From the NCBI GenBank assembly GCA_031317595.1, contig JANCMB010000001.1, forward strand, positions 1,792,971 through 1,856,970: a stretch of 64,000 nt of DNA, read 5' to 3'. Position numbers and translations under genes: made by a program. The DNA comes from Glutamicibacter sp. PS (GTDB lineage Bacteria > Actinomycetota > Actinomycetes > Actinomycetales > Micrococcaceae). Under the pieces are notes generated by a model. That model saw only the letters and a list, made by a program, of their open reading frames with translations, was not told the DNA's origin and searched no databases. Below, piece after piece: positions 1-9,233 of this stretch. How positions within the stretch are numbered: position 1 is the stretch's first letter; the number at the start of each line of letters is the position of its first letter.

Positions 1-742
1 CGGGGGCTACTGACGCTGCCAGCTGCGCCAGCGTGAAGCTCAGGGCATCGAGCGCTTCGTCGATAATGCGTTGCGCCACGTGATCCCCCTGCGCACGGGC
101 GGCGAACACCTCACGGGCCCCACCACTTACTCCGGTGGCCTCGTAATAGCGTCGCGCAATCGCCCCAGCCGACCCCAACGTCTCCAAACATCCGGTGGCG
201 CCGCAAGGGCAGGCTAACCCGCCGGGGACCAGGGCATGGCCCAACTCCCCGGCGTAGCCGCCGGAGAGCACCATACGACCATCGACGACCAATGCCGAGG
301 CGATGCCAGTCCCGATAATCAGCACTGCAGCATTCTGCGCACCACCGGGCACGTGGGCACCGGCGCCAAACTCGAGTTCGGCACGAGCCGCGCACGTGAC
401 ATCGTGACCGAATCCCACGGGCAAAGCTAAACGTTGTTCGGCCATGGCGCGTAGCGGCACATCACGCCATCCGAGATTGACCGAATACAGCCCCACTCCG
501 GCCTCGGCATCGACCAGTCCACAGACGAGCAGCCCAACCCCGATGGGCGATTGTGCCGACATCGCCCCAAGTCGGTCCGCCAAGTCGCTGAGCTGTTCGA
601 GCACGGCCGTAGCACCGTCGCCGCCTGGCTCCGGGCGTGCGGTCGGCTCACGCAGAACATGTAACAGTTCTCCGTCCGCGGTAGCCAGTGCGGCCTTCAC
701 GTCGGTTCCACCAACGTCGAAGAGCAGGTAAAACTCACCCAT
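1..742 (-). CDS. ROK-family sugar kinase (partial, C-terminus beyond window)
   Basis: Translating the minus strand from an ATG at 742 gives an open frame that runs off the left edge. The N-terminus carries the ROK phosphate-binding motif FDVGGTDVKAA (residues 8-18). Further on come GHD (ROK catalytic aspartate region), IIGTGIASALVVDG, an E-GH pair (GELGHALV) and the ROK cysteine motif CPCGATGCLE. There is no N-terminal helix-turn-helix, so this is a kinase-type ROK protein (glucokinase, ManNAc or GlcNAc kinase class) rather than a repressor. It starts 9 bases after the SIS isomerase gene and is surely co-transcribed with it. The pairing suggests amino-sugar or hexose catabolism, but the exact sugar cannot be read from the sequence. 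Confidence 0.87.
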   Translation of the reverse strand, partial: MGEFYLLFDVGGTDVKAALATADGELLHVLREPTARPEPGGDGATAVLEQLSDLADRLGAMSAQSPIGVGLLVCGLVDAEAGVGLYSVNLGWRDVPLRAMAEQRLALPVGFGHDVTCAARAELEFGAGAHVPGGAQNAAVLIIGTGIASALVVDGRMVLSGGYAGELGHALVPGGLACPCGATGCLETLGSAGAIARRYYEATGVSGGAREVFAARAQGDHVAQRIIDEALDALSFTLAQLAASVAP

Positions 743-751
743 GCTTGAGGG

Positions 752-1654
752 TTAGCCTTCCAGGATCACGGAGCGGGTCAAGTTGCGCGGGGTGTCAGGG
801 TCAAGCCCGCGGGCCCGGGCTCGATCCAACGTCACCTTATGGATTTGGGCTAACTCGGCCAACGGGTGCAGATCCCGGTTTAGATACAGCGCGCCGGTCG
901 CGGCCATATCGCGGCTCAGACCTTCCGGCTCCTCGCCCAACATCCAGGTCACCCGGTTGGGTGCGGCGATGGAAATTGGTCCATGGCGATAGTCCATGGC
1001 CGGGTAGGCTTCGGTCCATCCCTGGACGGCTTCACGCATTTTCAGGGCCGCTTCATGGGCCAAGCCCACGCTGTAGCCACGTCCGAGGAATGTGAACTGC
1101 TCAGCCTGTAATAGGGCCTGATCGGTTTCCTCGGCGAGAAGCTCGCTGGCCTGCGTAATAGCCGGGCTAAGATCCATGCCGACACTGGAGAGCAGGTACG
1201 CCAGCGCGCTGGTGGCGAAGCGCGTCTGCACCACGGACTGTTCATCGGCGTAGGGCAACTCGATCACCGCATCGACCTTGTCGCGCACCGGCGAGGACGT
1301 GTCACCAAGCAGGACCACGGAACGCAGCCCGGGCTCCAAGCCCTCAAGTAGTTCCAGAACTTCGGAGGTCGTACCCGAACGAGTAATCGCCACCACCGCG
1401 TCGTAGCCGCGGCCAGCGATGCGTGCCTCGGAGGCCGCGAAGGCATCCGTGAGACCGTGGCCAGCCGCCTCCCGGGCGGCGGCATATGACTCCGCCATGA
1501 ACCAGGAAGTGCCACATCCGACCACAGCCACCTTCTGCCCCGGGGTCGGCAGAAGTTCTTCTTCCGCTTGCTGGGCAATGGCACGTTGCCACATGCTCGG
1601 CTGCGAGTGCAGCTCGGCCTCCATCTTGCTACCCAGATCAGCCGCTTCGCTCAC
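752..1654 (-). CDS. double-SIS sugar isomerase/deaminase (GlmS isomerase-domain homologue)
   Basis: This 300-residue protein has two SIS domains. The first holds VAVVGCGTSWFMAES (about 42-56) and ITRSGTTSEVLELL (about 90-103); the second starts at FTFLGRGYSVGLAHEAALKM (about 187-206). Glu201, Lys205 and Glu208 in EAALKMRE match the spacing of the GlmS isomerase catalytic residues (E-G-A-L-K-L-K-E), so the isomerase site looks intact. The glutaminase domain of GlmS is absent, as in AgaS, FrlB or NagB-II type proteins. I chose the GTG at 1654 because GAGAGG lies just upstream; an ATG 15 codons earlier lacks such a site. It precedes the ROK kinase by 9 bases. The likely substrate is an amino-sugar or fructosamine phosphate. 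Confidence 0.85.
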   Translation of the reverse strand: MSEAADLGSKMEAELHSQPSMWQRAIAQQAEEELLPTPGQKVAVVGCGTSWFMAESYAAAREAAGHGLTDAFAASEARIAGRGYDAVVAITRSGTTSEVLELLEGLEPGLRSVVLLGDTSSPVRDKVDAVIELPYADEQSVVQTRFATSALAYLLSSVGMDLSPAITQASELLAEETDQALLQAEQFTFLGRGYSVGLAHEAALKMREAVQGWTEAYPAMDYRHGPISIAAPNRVTWMLGEEPEGLSRDMAATGALYLNRDLHPLAELAQIHKVTLDRARARGLDPDTPRNLTRSVILEG

Positions 1655-1711
1655 GTTGTTTGGTCCTCTCGCCTTGTCGGATGCCCGACAGCCATCCACT
1701 CATATGAAGCT

Positions 1712-1743
1712 TTGTGATTGTTTTACCAACATTACGATCACAA
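1712..1743. promoter_or_regulatory. inverted-repeat operator candidate upstream of the SIS-ROK operon
   Basis: TTGTGAT (1712-1718) and ATCACAA (1737-1743) form a perfect inverted repeat with an 18-base spacer, in an AT-rich stretch about 60 bases before the GTG start of the isomerase. The neighbouring TGATTG and CAATCA hexamers make it look like a DeoR- or GntR-type site. The cognate regulator is not visible in the window. Confidence 0.4.
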
Positions 1744-1804
1744 TCAATCCATAATCGAGTATAGGCGGGGAACGTTGAAAAGGAAACGGGTGCCTTAAAT
1801 ACGA

Positions 1805-1838
1805 ATGGCCGGGATGCCCATTGGGGCATCCCGGCCAT
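1805..1838 (-). terminator. strong hairpin terminator after tpx
   Basis: A perfect 15-bp stem (ATGGCCGGGATGCCC at 1805-1819 with its complement at 1824-1838) has a 4-base loop. It lies 17 bases past the tpx stop. Reading the minus strand, the stem is followed by a T-rich stretch. It also separates tpx from the SIS-ROK operon. Confidence 0.8.
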
Positions 1839-1855
1839 CCCGCCTTTGGCGGAGC

Positions 1856-2353
1856 TTAGCTCAGCTCGGCCATCACAGCATCGTAATCCGGTTCGGTGGT
1901 GATCTCCGGGACCACCTGGGTGTAGGACACCTTGCCCTGCTCGTCGAGGATGATAACGGCGCGGGCCATCAGGCCACGCAGCGGGCCGTCGGCCTGAGCC
2001 ACACCAAAGTCGTTCCCGAAGCTCGAGCGGAAAGTCGAGGCCGGAACCACGTTTTCCAAACCTTCAGCACCGCAGAAGCGGCCCAGTGCGAAGGGCAGGT
2101 CGGCGGAGGCGCACACCACGGTGGTGTTCTCCAGACCGGCTGCCAGTTCATTGAAGCGGCGTACCGAGGCGGCGCAGACGCCGGTGTCCACCGACGGGAA
2201 GATGTTCAAAACAACGCGGCGGCCAGCCAACGATGCGCTGGTGACGTCGGACAGGTCGCCACCGGTCAGGGTGAATTCGGGAGCCTTGGTGCCTACGGCC
2301 GGCAGTTCGCCAACGGTGGAGACAGGAGTTCCTTGAAATGCAGTAGTTGCCAT
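1856..2353 (-). CDS. tpx: thiol peroxidase Tpx
   Basis: This 165-residue atypical 2-Cys peroxiredoxin reduces hydrogen and alkyl peroxides in the cytoplasm with thioredoxin as electron donor. The N-terminal TFxGxPV-like signature ([12 protein letters not shown]) is present. Peroxidatic Cys60 lies in [14 protein letters not shown], and resolving Cys94 in [10 protein letters not shown], the spacing expected for Tpx. The start at MATTAFQG matches the family; the open frame extends 18 codons further but that extension is not Tpx-like. A GGAG lies too close to this ATG (one base) to act as a normal ribosome site, which fits a leaderless message. A strong terminator follows. Confidence 0.95.
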   Translation of the reverse strand: MATTAFQGTPVSTVGELPAVGTKAPEFTLTGGDLSDVTSASLAGRRVVLNIFPSVDTGVCAASVRRFNELAAGLENTTVVCASADLPFALGRFCGAEGLENVVPASTFRSSFGNDFGVAQADGPLRGLMARAVIILDEQGKVSYTQVVPEITTEPDYDAVMAELS

Positions 2354-2360
2354 ACTCCAC

Positions 2361-2366
2361 TGTCTA
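2361..2366 (-). promoter_or_regulatory. -10 box for leaderless tpx transcript
   Basis: On the minus strand TAGACA lies 7 bases before the tpx ATG, the distance expected when transcription starts at or next to the start codon. No clear -35 is seen. Confidence 0.4.
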
Positions 2367-2427
2367 TCACGAACTGCGCGGCGGCTTCCATCTGTGACAC
2401 CGGGCACTCAGAGTCGAGAGGCCGAAC

Positions 2428-3618
2428 CTAGAGTTCGCGACGCCCGGCCCGGTAGACGGCATGAGTCAGCGCCATACCCGGACGGTACGCCAGGTGGGCC
2501 GCGCTTGGGGCATCGAGTACGTGCAGATCCGCGCGTTTGCCCACCTCGAGCGAACCTATGCGGTCCTGCACACCCAGAGCCAACGCGCCCCCGAAGGTCG
2601 CTGCCTCGATGGCCTGCTCGAGACTCAGGTTCATCTGCAACACGGCGGTTGCCACACAGAAATTCATGTTGCTGGTGTAGCTGGTGCCGGGGTTGCAGTT
2701 ACTGGCCAGCGCAATGCGCACGCCGCGTTCAAGTAGCTCGGCTCCCGGCGCGAACGGCATCCGCGTGGACAGATCGCATGCTGGCAGGCAGGTTGCCACA
2801 ACACCTGGGGTGCCGGATCGCGAGGCAGCGTCCCACGCAGTCCAGCTTCCGGCGAGTGCTTCCACATCGTGCTCGTTGAGGAAGTTCACGTGGTCCACCG
2901 AGTGACTACCATACTCCACAGCCAGCGCCACACCCGGGCCCTCCCCGAGTTGATTGCCGTGTACCTTGGTGGCAAGCCCGCGAGCCTTCGCAGCATCCAA
3001 AACTCGGCGGGTCTGCGCCTCATCAAATGCGCCGCGCTCGCAGAAGATATCCACGAAGTCGACCTGATCGGCCACCGCCTCCAGCATCGGGCCGGCCACC
3101 AGATCGGTGTATTCATCCGCGTCGCTTCCAGCGGGCACTAGGTGAGCTCCGAGGAAGGTCAGGGAATCCACAAGATCGCGGCCGAGCTTTGCGTGCCGCA
3201 CTTCTTCCGTTAGCGAGAGCCCGTATCCGGTTTTCGTTTCCATCCATGTGGTGCCGGTGGCGAGGGCCGCAGCGCGACGCTCGGCAACCATTTGGCGCAG
3301 CTGTTGTTCGCTGGCCTCGCGCGTGGCACCGGTAGTCACCGCGATGCCGCCGGCCGCGTAGGCTTGGCCAGACATGCGCGCGACAAACTCCTCGGATCGG
3401 TCGCCCGCAAAGATCAGGTGGCTGTGCGAATCGACCCAGCCAGGAAGCACCGCGCGCCCACCCAGATCGGTGACGATATCGGCGTTCGGGGCGTCGGCGG
3501 CCGCACCGATCCACGCAATCGCCTCACCGTCGATAAGCACCGCTGCGTCGCTGAGCACAGTGCCTTGGGCGTCTACGGTGGTCAGTTGGGCGATATTAGT
3601 TAAGAGTTCGGTGGCCAC
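2428..3618 (-). CDS. hutI: imidazolonepropionase (histidine degradation)
   Basis: This 396-residue amidohydrolase converts 4-imidazolone-5-propanoate to N-formimino-L-glutamate, the third step of histidine catabolism. The metal-binding HxH is His65/His67 in GWVDSHSHLIFAGDRSEEF, and EFVARMSGQAYAAGGIAVTTGATR is the typical HutI substrate-binding stretch. KVHGNQLGEG and HSVDHVN supply further metal ligands, and ALASNCNPGTSYTSNM is the conserved C-terminal segment. Length is normal. No hutH or hutU lies beside it in this window, so the rest of the pathway must be elsewhere; a HutD-family gene stands about 18 kb away. Confidence 0.95.
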   Translation of the reverse strand: MATELLTNIAQLTTVDAQGTVLSDAAVLIDGEAIAWIGAAADAPNADIVTDLGGRAVLPGWVDSHSHLIFAGDRSEEFVARMSGQAYAAGGIAVTTGATREASEQQLRQMVAERRAAALATGTTWMETKTGYGLSLTEEVRHAKLGRDLVDSLTFLGAHLVPAGSDADEYTDLVAGPMLEAVADQVDFVDIFCERGAFDEAQTRRVLDAAKARGLATKVHGNQLGEGPGVALAVEYGSHSVDHVNFLNEHDVEALAGSWTAWDAASRSGTPGVVATCLPACDLSTRMPFAPGAELLERGVRIALASNCNPGTSYTSNMNFCVATAVLQMNLSLEQAIEAATFGGALALGVQDRIGSLEVGKRADLHVLDAPSAAHLAYRPGMALTHAVYRAGRREL

Positions 3619-3744
3619 GGCCCCTCCAAGTGCGTTAGTGGGAAGTCAGATGCATCTGCGCTCCACCCTAGCCTTGCCACCATCGCGCCGCGCGCCTCCT
3701 TGGCACGTTGAATCCGGGATTTCGGACAGCGGCAGGATGCACGT

Positions 3745-3777
3745 GTGGGTGCCCCCGTCATCAACGAGAGCACCCAC
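3745..3777 (-). terminator. hairpin downstream of kbl
   Basis: GTGGGTGC (3745-3752) and GCACCCAC (3770-3777) form an 8-bp stem with a 17-base loop, 18 bases past the kbl stop. It lacks a clear T-run. The 3619-3795 gap between kbl and hutI holds nothing else that I recognise. Confidence 0.4.
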
Positions 3778-3795
3778 TGAACAGCGTGCCGGTAA

Positions 3796-5010
3796 CTACG
3801 CGTTCACGGCAGCGCGTGCTTCGCTAAATGCGCGCACACATGCGTCAATATCCTCGGGCGAATGCGCCGCCGAAAGCTGGACGCGAATACGAGCTTCACC
3901 ACGCGGGACCACGGGGAATGAAAACGCGGTGACGTAGACCCCGCGCTCCAGCATGGCGGCGGCGATCTTTCCGGCCAACACCGCATCGCCAAACATCACC
4001 GGCACGATGGCGTGTTCCCCATCGAGCAGTTCAAACCCGGCGTCGGTCATCTTGTTGCGGAAGAGCTCGGCGTTGGCTTGCAACCTTTCGCGTAGTTCTC
4101 CCGAACCAACTACAAGTTCCAAGGCCTTCAAGGTTGCCGCAACGATGGCCGGGGCCAACGAGTTGGAGAACAGGTAAGGACGGGCCTTCTGGCGCAGCAT
4201 CGCAACGATTTCGCCACGTCCCGAGACGTAACCGCCCGAGGCGCCGCCCAGAGCCTTGCCGAAGGTACCGGTGTAGATATCTACGCGGTCCGAAACGCCA
4301 GCGTGTTCTGGGGTACCGGCACCGGTAGCTCCCATGAAGCCCACCGCGTGCGAGTCATCGACCATCACCAGCGCGCCGTAGCGTTCTGCCAAATCGCAAA
4401 TCTCTTGCAGCGGCGCCAGGTATCCGTCCATGGAGAACACACCATCGGTCACGATGATGGTGCGGCGTGCCCCGGCACCGTCATTGTGTTGCGCTGCGGC
4501 CTGCAGCTGACGCTCCAGGTCCTGCATATCCCGGTTGGCGTAGCGGAATCGGGCCGCCTTGGACAACCGGATGCCATCGATAATTGAGGCGTGATTGAGA
4601 GCGTCGGAAATGATCGCGTCTTCTTTGCCGAAGAGCGATTCAAAGACTCCGCCGTTTGCGTCGAAGCAGCTGGAGAACAAAATGGTGTCCTCGGTACCGA
4701 GGAACTCGGAGACCTTGCGCTCAAGTTCCAGGTGCAAGTCTTGGGTGCCGCAGATAAAGCGCACCGAGGCCATGCCGAAGCCACGCTGATCCATCGCTTG
4801 CTTGGCCGCGTCAATAATGCGGGCATCGTCGGCCAAGCCTAGGTAGTTATTGGCACAGAAGTTCAGCACATCGCCGGCCTGCTGACCCAGCTCACCGGCC
4901 TTGATGGCAGCCGACTGTGGCGAGTCGATGTGACGTTCGTGCTTGTAGAGCCCTGCGGTTTGCAGTTCGGCCAGCTCGCTGGCGAGCTGATCCTTGAGAT
5001 CGGTATACAT
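3796..5010 (-). CDS. kbl: glycine C-acetyltransferase (2-amino-3-ketobutyrate CoA ligase)
   Basis: This 404-residue PLP enzyme of the alpha-oxoamine synthase family cleaves 2-amino-3-ketobutyrate with CoA into glycine and acetyl-CoA. The PLP lysine is Lys252 in [15 protein letters not shown]. Other signatures are [46 protein letters not shown] and [11 protein letters not shown]. It lies 16 bases downstream of tdh in the same direction, the standard tdh-kbl operon in which Tdh makes the unstable substrate for Kbl. Confidence 0.96.
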   Translation of the reverse strand: MYTDLKDQLASELAELQTAGLYKHERHIDSPQSAAIKAGELGQQAGDVLNFCANNYLGLADDARIIDAAKQAMDQRGFGMASVRFICGTQDLHLELERKVSEFLGTEDTILFSSCFDANGGVFESLFGKEDAIISDALNHASIIDGIRLSKAARFRYANRDMQDLERQLQAAAQHNDGAGARRTIIVTDGVFSMDGYLAPLQEICDLAERYGALVMVDDSHAVGFMGATGAGTPEHAGVSDRVDIYTGTFGKALGGASGGYVSGRGEIVAMLRQKARPYLFSNSLAPAIVAATLKALELVVGSGELRERLQANAELFRNKMTDAGFELLDGEHAIVPVMFGDAVLAGKIAAAMLERGVYVTAFSFPVVPRGEARIRVQLSAAHSPEDIDACVRAFSEARAAVNA

Positions 5011-5026
5011 CTAAAACTCCCTTTGC

Positions 5027-6073
5027 TTAGAAGACGGTCCAGTCGAGCACAACCTTGCCGCCGACGCCGTTGCGCGCCGCGGCAAATCCCTGTTCCCATT
5101 CGGTGGCCGGGATGAAGTCGGTGACCACCGAGGCCACGCGTTCGCGAAGCACATCGGAGGAGGTCAGCATGGCGCTCATGGCGTACCAGGTTTCAAACAT
5201 TTCGCGGCCATAGATACCCTTGAGGGTGAGCATATGGGTGACCACCTTGCCCCAGTCGATCTCGATGGACTCACTAGGCAAGCCGAGCATGCAGATCTTG
5301 CCGCCGTGGTTCATATTGTCGATCATTTCCGGCAACGCGGTGCGATGCCCGGACATTTCCATGCCGAAGTCGAAACCTTCGCGCATTCCCAGTTCGCGTT
5401 GCGCGTCACGGATTCGCGAGTTCGCCACGTTAATGGCTAGATCCGCGCCCATATCGCGAGCCAGTGCTAGGCGTTCCTCAGCAACGTCGGTGATAGCTAC
5501 TTTGCGTGCACCGACATGGCGGGCGATAGCCACGGCCATCAAGCCAATGGGCCCGGCGCCGGTGATCAGGACGTCTTCACCCACCATCGGGAACTGTAGT
5601 GCGGTATGCACCGCATTGCCGAAGGGGTCGAAAATCGCTCCGAGCATTGGGGTGATACGTTCATCGTGGTGGACCCAGACATTGGCCTCCGGGATCACCA
5701 CGAATTCGGCGAAGGCGCCGTCACGCTGTACACCCACGGAATTGACGTTGATGCACATCTGCTTCCGCCCCGCACGGCAGTTTCGACACAGCCCGCAGAC
5801 CACGTGGCCTTCACCGGAGACACGGTCACCCACCTTGACGCCCTGCACATCGGCGCCGACCTCGACGACCTCTCCGTAAAATTCGTGGCCAGGCACAAGC
5901 GGGGTGTTGATCATCGCCTTGGCCGCGTCATCGTAGGCCTCAATGTGCAGGTCGGTACCGCAAATACCGGCGGTCATCACCTTGATTTTGACCTCCGACG
6001 CACCGGTGCTCGGTTCCGGGCGGTCGACAAGTTCCAGTCCGGCATGCGGTCCAGATTTATATAGTGCTTTCAT
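5027..6073 (-). CDS. tdh: L-threonine 3-dehydrogenase
   Basis: This 348-residue zinc alcohol dehydrogenase oxidises L-threonine with NAD+ to 2-amino-3-ketobutyrate. Catalytic zinc ligands are Cys38 (AGICGTDLH), His63 and Glu64 (PGHEFYG). The structural zinc site is Cys93, Cys96, Cys99 and Cys107. The nucleotide fold is [19 protein letters not shown] chose the ATG at 6073 because AAAGGA stands upstream and the protein begins MKALYKSG as in the family; the longer frame would run into the divergent LysR gene. It leads the tdh-kbl operon. Confidence 0.96.
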   Translation of the reverse strand: MKALYKSGPHAGLELVDRPEPSTGASEVKIKVMTAGICGTDLHIEAYDDAAKAMINTPLVPGHEFYGEVVEVGADVQGVKVGDRVSGEGHVVCGLCRNCRAGRKQMCINVNSVGVQRDGAFAEFVVIPEANVWVHHDERITPMLGAIFDPFGNAVHTALQFPMVGEDVLITGAGPIGLMAVAIARHVGARKVAITDVAEERLALARDMGADLAINVANSRIRDAQRELGMREGFDFGMEMSGHRTALPEMIDNMNHGGKICMLGLPSESIEIDWGKVVTHMLTLKGIYGREMFETWYAMSAMLTSSDVLRERVASVVTDFIPATEWEQGFAAARNGVGGKVVLDWTVF

Positions 6074-6158
6074 TGCGTCACGTCCTTTGCGGTGTGTGGC
6101 ACAGGGTGCCGTGTCCCAAGCCATGGTTTCTTCCAGTCTGACACCGGCCCAACCCGTA

Positions 6159-6206
6159 AAACACCTAAGTTTGCCCGCGAATATCTGATCTGATGATTTA
6201 GTGTTT
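6159..6206. promoter_or_regulatory. divergent tdh / LysR control region
   Basis: The 138 bases between tdh and the LysR gene contain AAACAC (6159-6164) and GTGTTT (6201-6206), an inverted pair 36 bases apart, and a short ATCTG direct repeat. LysR regulators usually bind such divergent intergenic regions. The exact site is a guess. Confidence 0.3.
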
Positions 6207-6211
6207 ACTTC

Positions 6212-7177
6212 ATGGAATTGCACCAGCTTCGGATTCTGCGGGAACTAGGGGACCTGGGGAGCGTTAATGCCGTGGCCAAGGCGCTCTACGTCTCGCCCTC
6301 TGCGGTGTCGCAACATCTAGCCGCGCTGCAGCGTGGCTTCGATGCCCCATTGACGCGCAAAGAAGGCCGCTCGCTGGTTTTAACAACACAGGGGCAGTTA
6401 CTAGCGACCGCGGCAGCCGCGGTAGCCTCGACGCTGGCCGAAGCCACCTCGAAGATTCATGCCCACGAGCAAGCGGTGGACACCCCCATTCGCATCGCCG
6501 GCTTCCACTCAATCGGTCAGACGATCTTCGCGCCGCTACTGACTACTTCCGACAATCGACTTCCACCGCTGCGGTTCTTCGATGAAGATGTTTCCCAGCA
6601 AGACTTTCCCTCACTCACCTCGAGCTACGATTTGGTGCTGGCGCACCGGATGCCGCACACCGCCCCATGGCCTTCGGACCGCGTGAGCGTCGTACCGTTG
6701 GCCTTTGAGCCGCTCGACATCGCCCTGCATCGCGACCATCCACTTGCTCGCTTCGAGAAACTCACCCCGAATCAGGTCATCGATGAACCGTGGGTCGTCT
6801 CGAAGGCTGGCTACTCCCCTGCTGACGTACTTGAAACTATCGCCGCGCTGGCTGGCAGCGCACCGCAAGTCGAACACCGGGTCAACGACTATGCCACGGC
6901 CGGCGCGCTAGTTCAAGCAAGTAATTGCCTGGGCATCTTGCCACGTTTCACCGCCCGAAAGTCATTGGACGACACGGTGACTTTACGACCAATTCACGGA
7001 CTCAATTCTGGTCGACAAATCGATCTTCTTGTCCGCGCCGAGCACTTGCATCGACGTCCTATCAACGAAGTCATTCACGCCATCCGCCGTACCGTTCGGC
7101 GCCTGGTGGGGACCGAGCACACCCGCGAGGGCACGGCCTCCACCCACACGTTTCCCGGGCCACCGACCGACGCTTAG
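6212..7177 (+). CDS. LysR-family transcriptional regulator
   Basis: This 321-residue protein has an N-terminal winged helix of LysR type ([32 protein letters not shown], residues 8-40) and a periplasmic-binding-like effector domain to about residue 290. [12 protein letters not shown] is the usual linker start. It is transcribed divergently from tdh-kbl, so it probably controls threonine catabolism and its own expression. The C-terminal 25 residues are low-complexity and not part of the LysR fold. Confidence 0.9.
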   Translation: MELHQLRILRELGDLGSVNAVAKALYVSPSAVSQHLAALQRGFDAPLTRKEGRSLVLTTQGQLLATAAAAVASTLAEATSKIHAHEQAVDTPIRIAGFHSIGQTIFAPLLTTSDNRLPPLRFFDEDVSQQDFPSLTSSYDLVLAHRMPHTAPWPSDRVSVVPLAFEPLDIALHRDHPLARFEKLTPNQVIDEPWVVSKAGYSPADVLETIAALAGSAPQVEHRVNDYATAGALVQASNCLGILPRFTARKSLDDTVTLRPIHGLNSGRQIDLLVRAEHLHRRPINEVIHAIRRTVRRLVGTEHTREGTASTHTFPGPPTDA

Positions 7178-7180
7178 ACT
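7175..7180 (+). promoter_or_regulatory. -10 box giving a leaderless GNAT transcript
   Basis: TAGACT overlaps the LysR stop codon and ends 6 bases before the ATG at 7187. No Shine-Dalgarno sequence precedes that ATG. The arrangement fits a leaderless promoter. Confidence 0.45.
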
Positions 7181-7186
7181 TTTCCC

Positions 7187-7795
7187 ATGACAAATATTGC
7201 CCCCGTCGTCCTGCGTGGAAGGTACGTAACGCTCGAACCACTGAGCCTTGAACACCACGACGGACTCGTCACGGCCGCCAGCGACGGAGAGCTCTGGAAC
7301 CTCTGGTACACCTCGGTACCGCGCCCAGAGCAGATGCACGCGGAGATCGAACGTCGCTTAGCGATGCAAACAGAGGGCAGCATGGTGCCCTTTACGACAC
7401 GTCTGAACGACCCAGTCACCGGCGAGCCAGGCAAAATCATCGGGATGACTACGTATTGCGATATCAACCATGAACTACCGCGGCTGGAAATTGGCCATAC
7501 CTGGAATGCTGCTAGTAGTCACGGCACGGGCAGCAACCCGGATAGCAAGCGACTACTCTTAGCGCACGCCTTCGAAACGCTTGGTTGCGTAGCGGTAGAG
7601 TTCCGCACGCACTGGATGAATATGCAATCGCGCACGGCAATTGCCCGCCTAGGCGCGAAACAGGACGGCGTGCTGCGCGCCGATAGTCGGATGCCCGATG
7701 GATCGCTGCGTGACACCGTAGTGTTCTCTATCATCGCCTCGGAGTGGCCTCAGGTGCGCAGCGGACTGGACCTTCGGATCGCCAAGATCCGCTGA
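7187..7795 (+). CDS. GNAT acetyltransferase (RimJ/RimL-like)
   Basis: This 202-residue protein starts VVLRGRYVTLEPLSLEHHDGLV, the usual opening of RimL-type N-acetyltransferases. It continues with IIGMTTYCDINHELPRLEIGHTW (beta-4/5 region) and the C-terminal AFETLGCVAVEFRTHWMNMQSRTAIARLGAK motif. The acetyl-CoA loop is unusual: the common GxGxG/A segment is replaced by SSHGTGSNPDSKRLLL. The acceptor could be a protein N-terminus or a small amine and is not predictable. It starts 9 bases after the LysR gene but probably has its own promoter. Confidence 0.82.
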   Translation: MTNIAPVVLRGRYVTLEPLSLEHHDGLVTAASDGELWNLWYTSVPRPEQMHAEIERRLAMQTEGSMVPFTTRLNDPVTGEPGKIIGMTTYCDINHELPRLEIGHTWNAASSHGTGSNPDSKRLLLAHAFETLGCVAVEFRTHWMNMQSRTAIARLGAKQDGVLRADSRMPDGSLRDTVVFSIIASEWPQVRSGLDLRIAKIR

Positions 7796-7899
7796 TACAC
7801 CACACGCGGCCGACGATACCCTCCGACCGAACCGATGAGAGCCACCGCGCCAATGGCGCGCAGGCACCTCTGATCAGCGCTACTTAATTGGCAAAAACG

Positions 7900-7929
7900 T
7901 TGACCAGTTACCTTGGATGCACTTATCGT
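7900..7929 (+). promoter_or_regulatory. sigma70-like promoter for the YkvI-like gene
   Basis: TTGACC (7900-7905) and TATCGT (7924-7929) are separated by 18 bases, about 75 bases before the chosen start at 8004. The rest of the 7796-8003 gap shows no gene. Confidence 0.45.
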
Positions 7930-8003
7930 GATCTCGATCTCAGATATATCATTCGCAGATCACTATGCAGTTCACGATACATCTGAAGGGAAATGCGGCC
8001 ACT

Positions 8004-9128
8004 ATGGTTGAACGCAGCACCACACATGTCGACCTGTCCACTGATCGCAAGGTACGCCTCGGTACGGTCCTCACCTACGCTGGCGCCATTATCGCCTTCC
8101 TCATCGGCTCTGGCTTCGCCACCGGGCAGGAAATCCTGCAGTACTTCACGGCCTACGGATACCAGGGCATCATCGGCACCGGGCTGGTCGTAGCCGCCCT
8201 GATGACCTACGTGGTCGTCGAGTTCTTCACCGTGGGCCAGACGCAGAAGTTCGAGAAACCCTCGCGCATCTACCACTACTACTGCGGGAAGATCGGCGGC
8301 ACGTTCTTCGACTACTTCTCGGTCCTCTTCGTCTTCCTCAGTTTCACCGTCATGGTGGCCGGCGCCGGCGCCGTGTTCGAGGAGCACTACGGGATGTCCA
8401 AGTACGTCGGCGGCATCGCCTTGGCCGTGCTGGCCGCGGCCAGCGTCTGGTTCGGGCTGCGCAACCTCGTCGATGTCATCGGCAAGATCGGGCCATTGAT
8501 CGTGCTCATCGCGGTCGGACTGGGAGCCTTCGGCATCCTGCGTAATCCCCGGGGCATTGCCGAGGGAGCGACCCTACTTCCGGGCCTCGAGATCACCCAG
8601 GCTTCGAGCAACTGGTTCATGGCGGCGCTGTCCTACGTAGGGTTCTGCATGCTGTGGCTCGCGGCCTTCCTAGCCGCCATGGGCAAAACCGCGCGCAGCA
8701 AGCAGGAGGCCGTCGCTGGCGGCGTGGTAGGCGCCCTCGCGTTCTCGGCCGCCTGCATCATCGTTGCACTTGCCCTGCTGGCCAATATCACCCGGGTGGC
8801 CGGGACGGAAATTCCCATGCTGGTGTTGGCCAAAGACATCAGCCCGGTGCTGGCCTCGGGCATTTCCGTGATGATCTTGTCCGGCATCTACACCACGGCG
8901 GTGCCCCTGCTGTGGACCGTCTCCTCGCGCTTCTTCGCCGACCGCTCGCCGCGCTTCAAGACCTCGACGGTGGCGCTCGCCGCGCTGGGCACCGTGATCG
9001 GCCTGGCACTTCCCTTCAGCCAGATGGTCAACCTCGTCTACGTCATCAACGGCTACGTCGGCATTGCCTTGCTCGTGCTGATGCTCGTCAAGACCGGGCG
9101 ACGGATTGCGGGCAGGCAGAGACTGTAG
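8004..9128 (+). CDS. YkvI-like multi-pass membrane transporter
   Basis: This 374-residue protein has about ten hydrophobic segments, starting at VLTYAGAIIAFLIGSGFATGQEILQYF, the hallmark opening of the YkvI family, which is distantly related to APC/NSS-fold amino-acid transporters. Further segments follow at ALSYVGFCMLWLAAFLAAMG, ALAFSAACIIVALALLAN and FSQMVNLVYVINGYVGIALL. The substrate is unknown. I prefer the ATG at 8004 (MVERSTTHVDLS) over the ATG at 7965 because the extra 13 residues are not family-like; AAGGGA lies rather far upstream. Codon third positions are much richer in G and C than in the genes to the left. A perfect terminator follows. Confidence 0.85.
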   Translation: MVERSTTHVDLSTDRKVRLGTVLTYAGAIIAFLIGSGFATGQEILQYFTAYGYQGIIGTGLVVAALMTYVVVEFFTVGQTQKFEKPSRIYHYYCGKIGGTFFDYFSVLFVFLSFTVMVAGAGAVFEEHYGMSKYVGGIALAVLAAASVWFGLRNLVDVIGKIGPLIVLIAVGLGAFGILRNPRGIAEGATLLPGLEITQASSNWFMAALSYVGFCMLWLAAFLAAMGKTARSKQEAVAGGVVGALAFSAACIIVALALLANITRVAGTEIPMLVLAKDISPVLASGISVMILSGIYTTAVPLLWTVSSRFFADRSPRFKTSTVALAALGTVIGLALPFSQMVNLVYVINGYVGIALLVLMLVKTGRRIAGRQRL

Positions 9129-9181
9129 CCCCGGCGCCCCACGGCACCTGTCGGCTGGCCGAACGGCCGGCCCACTGACGA

Positions 9182-9218
9182 CGCTGCCCACCCTCCGAAT
9201 GAGGGTGGGCAGCGTTTT
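9182..9218 (+). terminator. strong rho-independent terminator after the YkvI-like gene
   Basis: A perfect 14-bp stem (CGCTGCCCACCCTC at 9182-9195 with its complement at 9201-9214) has a CGAAT loop and ends in TTTT. It lies between convergent genes and may also serve the aldo/keto reductase gene. Confidence 0.88.
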
Positions 9219-9233
9219 GCGCGCCGGACGCTC

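Noticed and set aside
3374..3937. A 187-codon plus-strand frame spanning the hutI-kbl gap
   Set aside because: It is mostly antisense to hutI and kbl and has a compositionally biased product with no ribosome site.
5011..6211. Glycine or threonine riboswitch near tdh-kbl
   Set aside because: The tdh leader is short and shows no paired-aptamer pattern; a divergent LysR gene explains control better.
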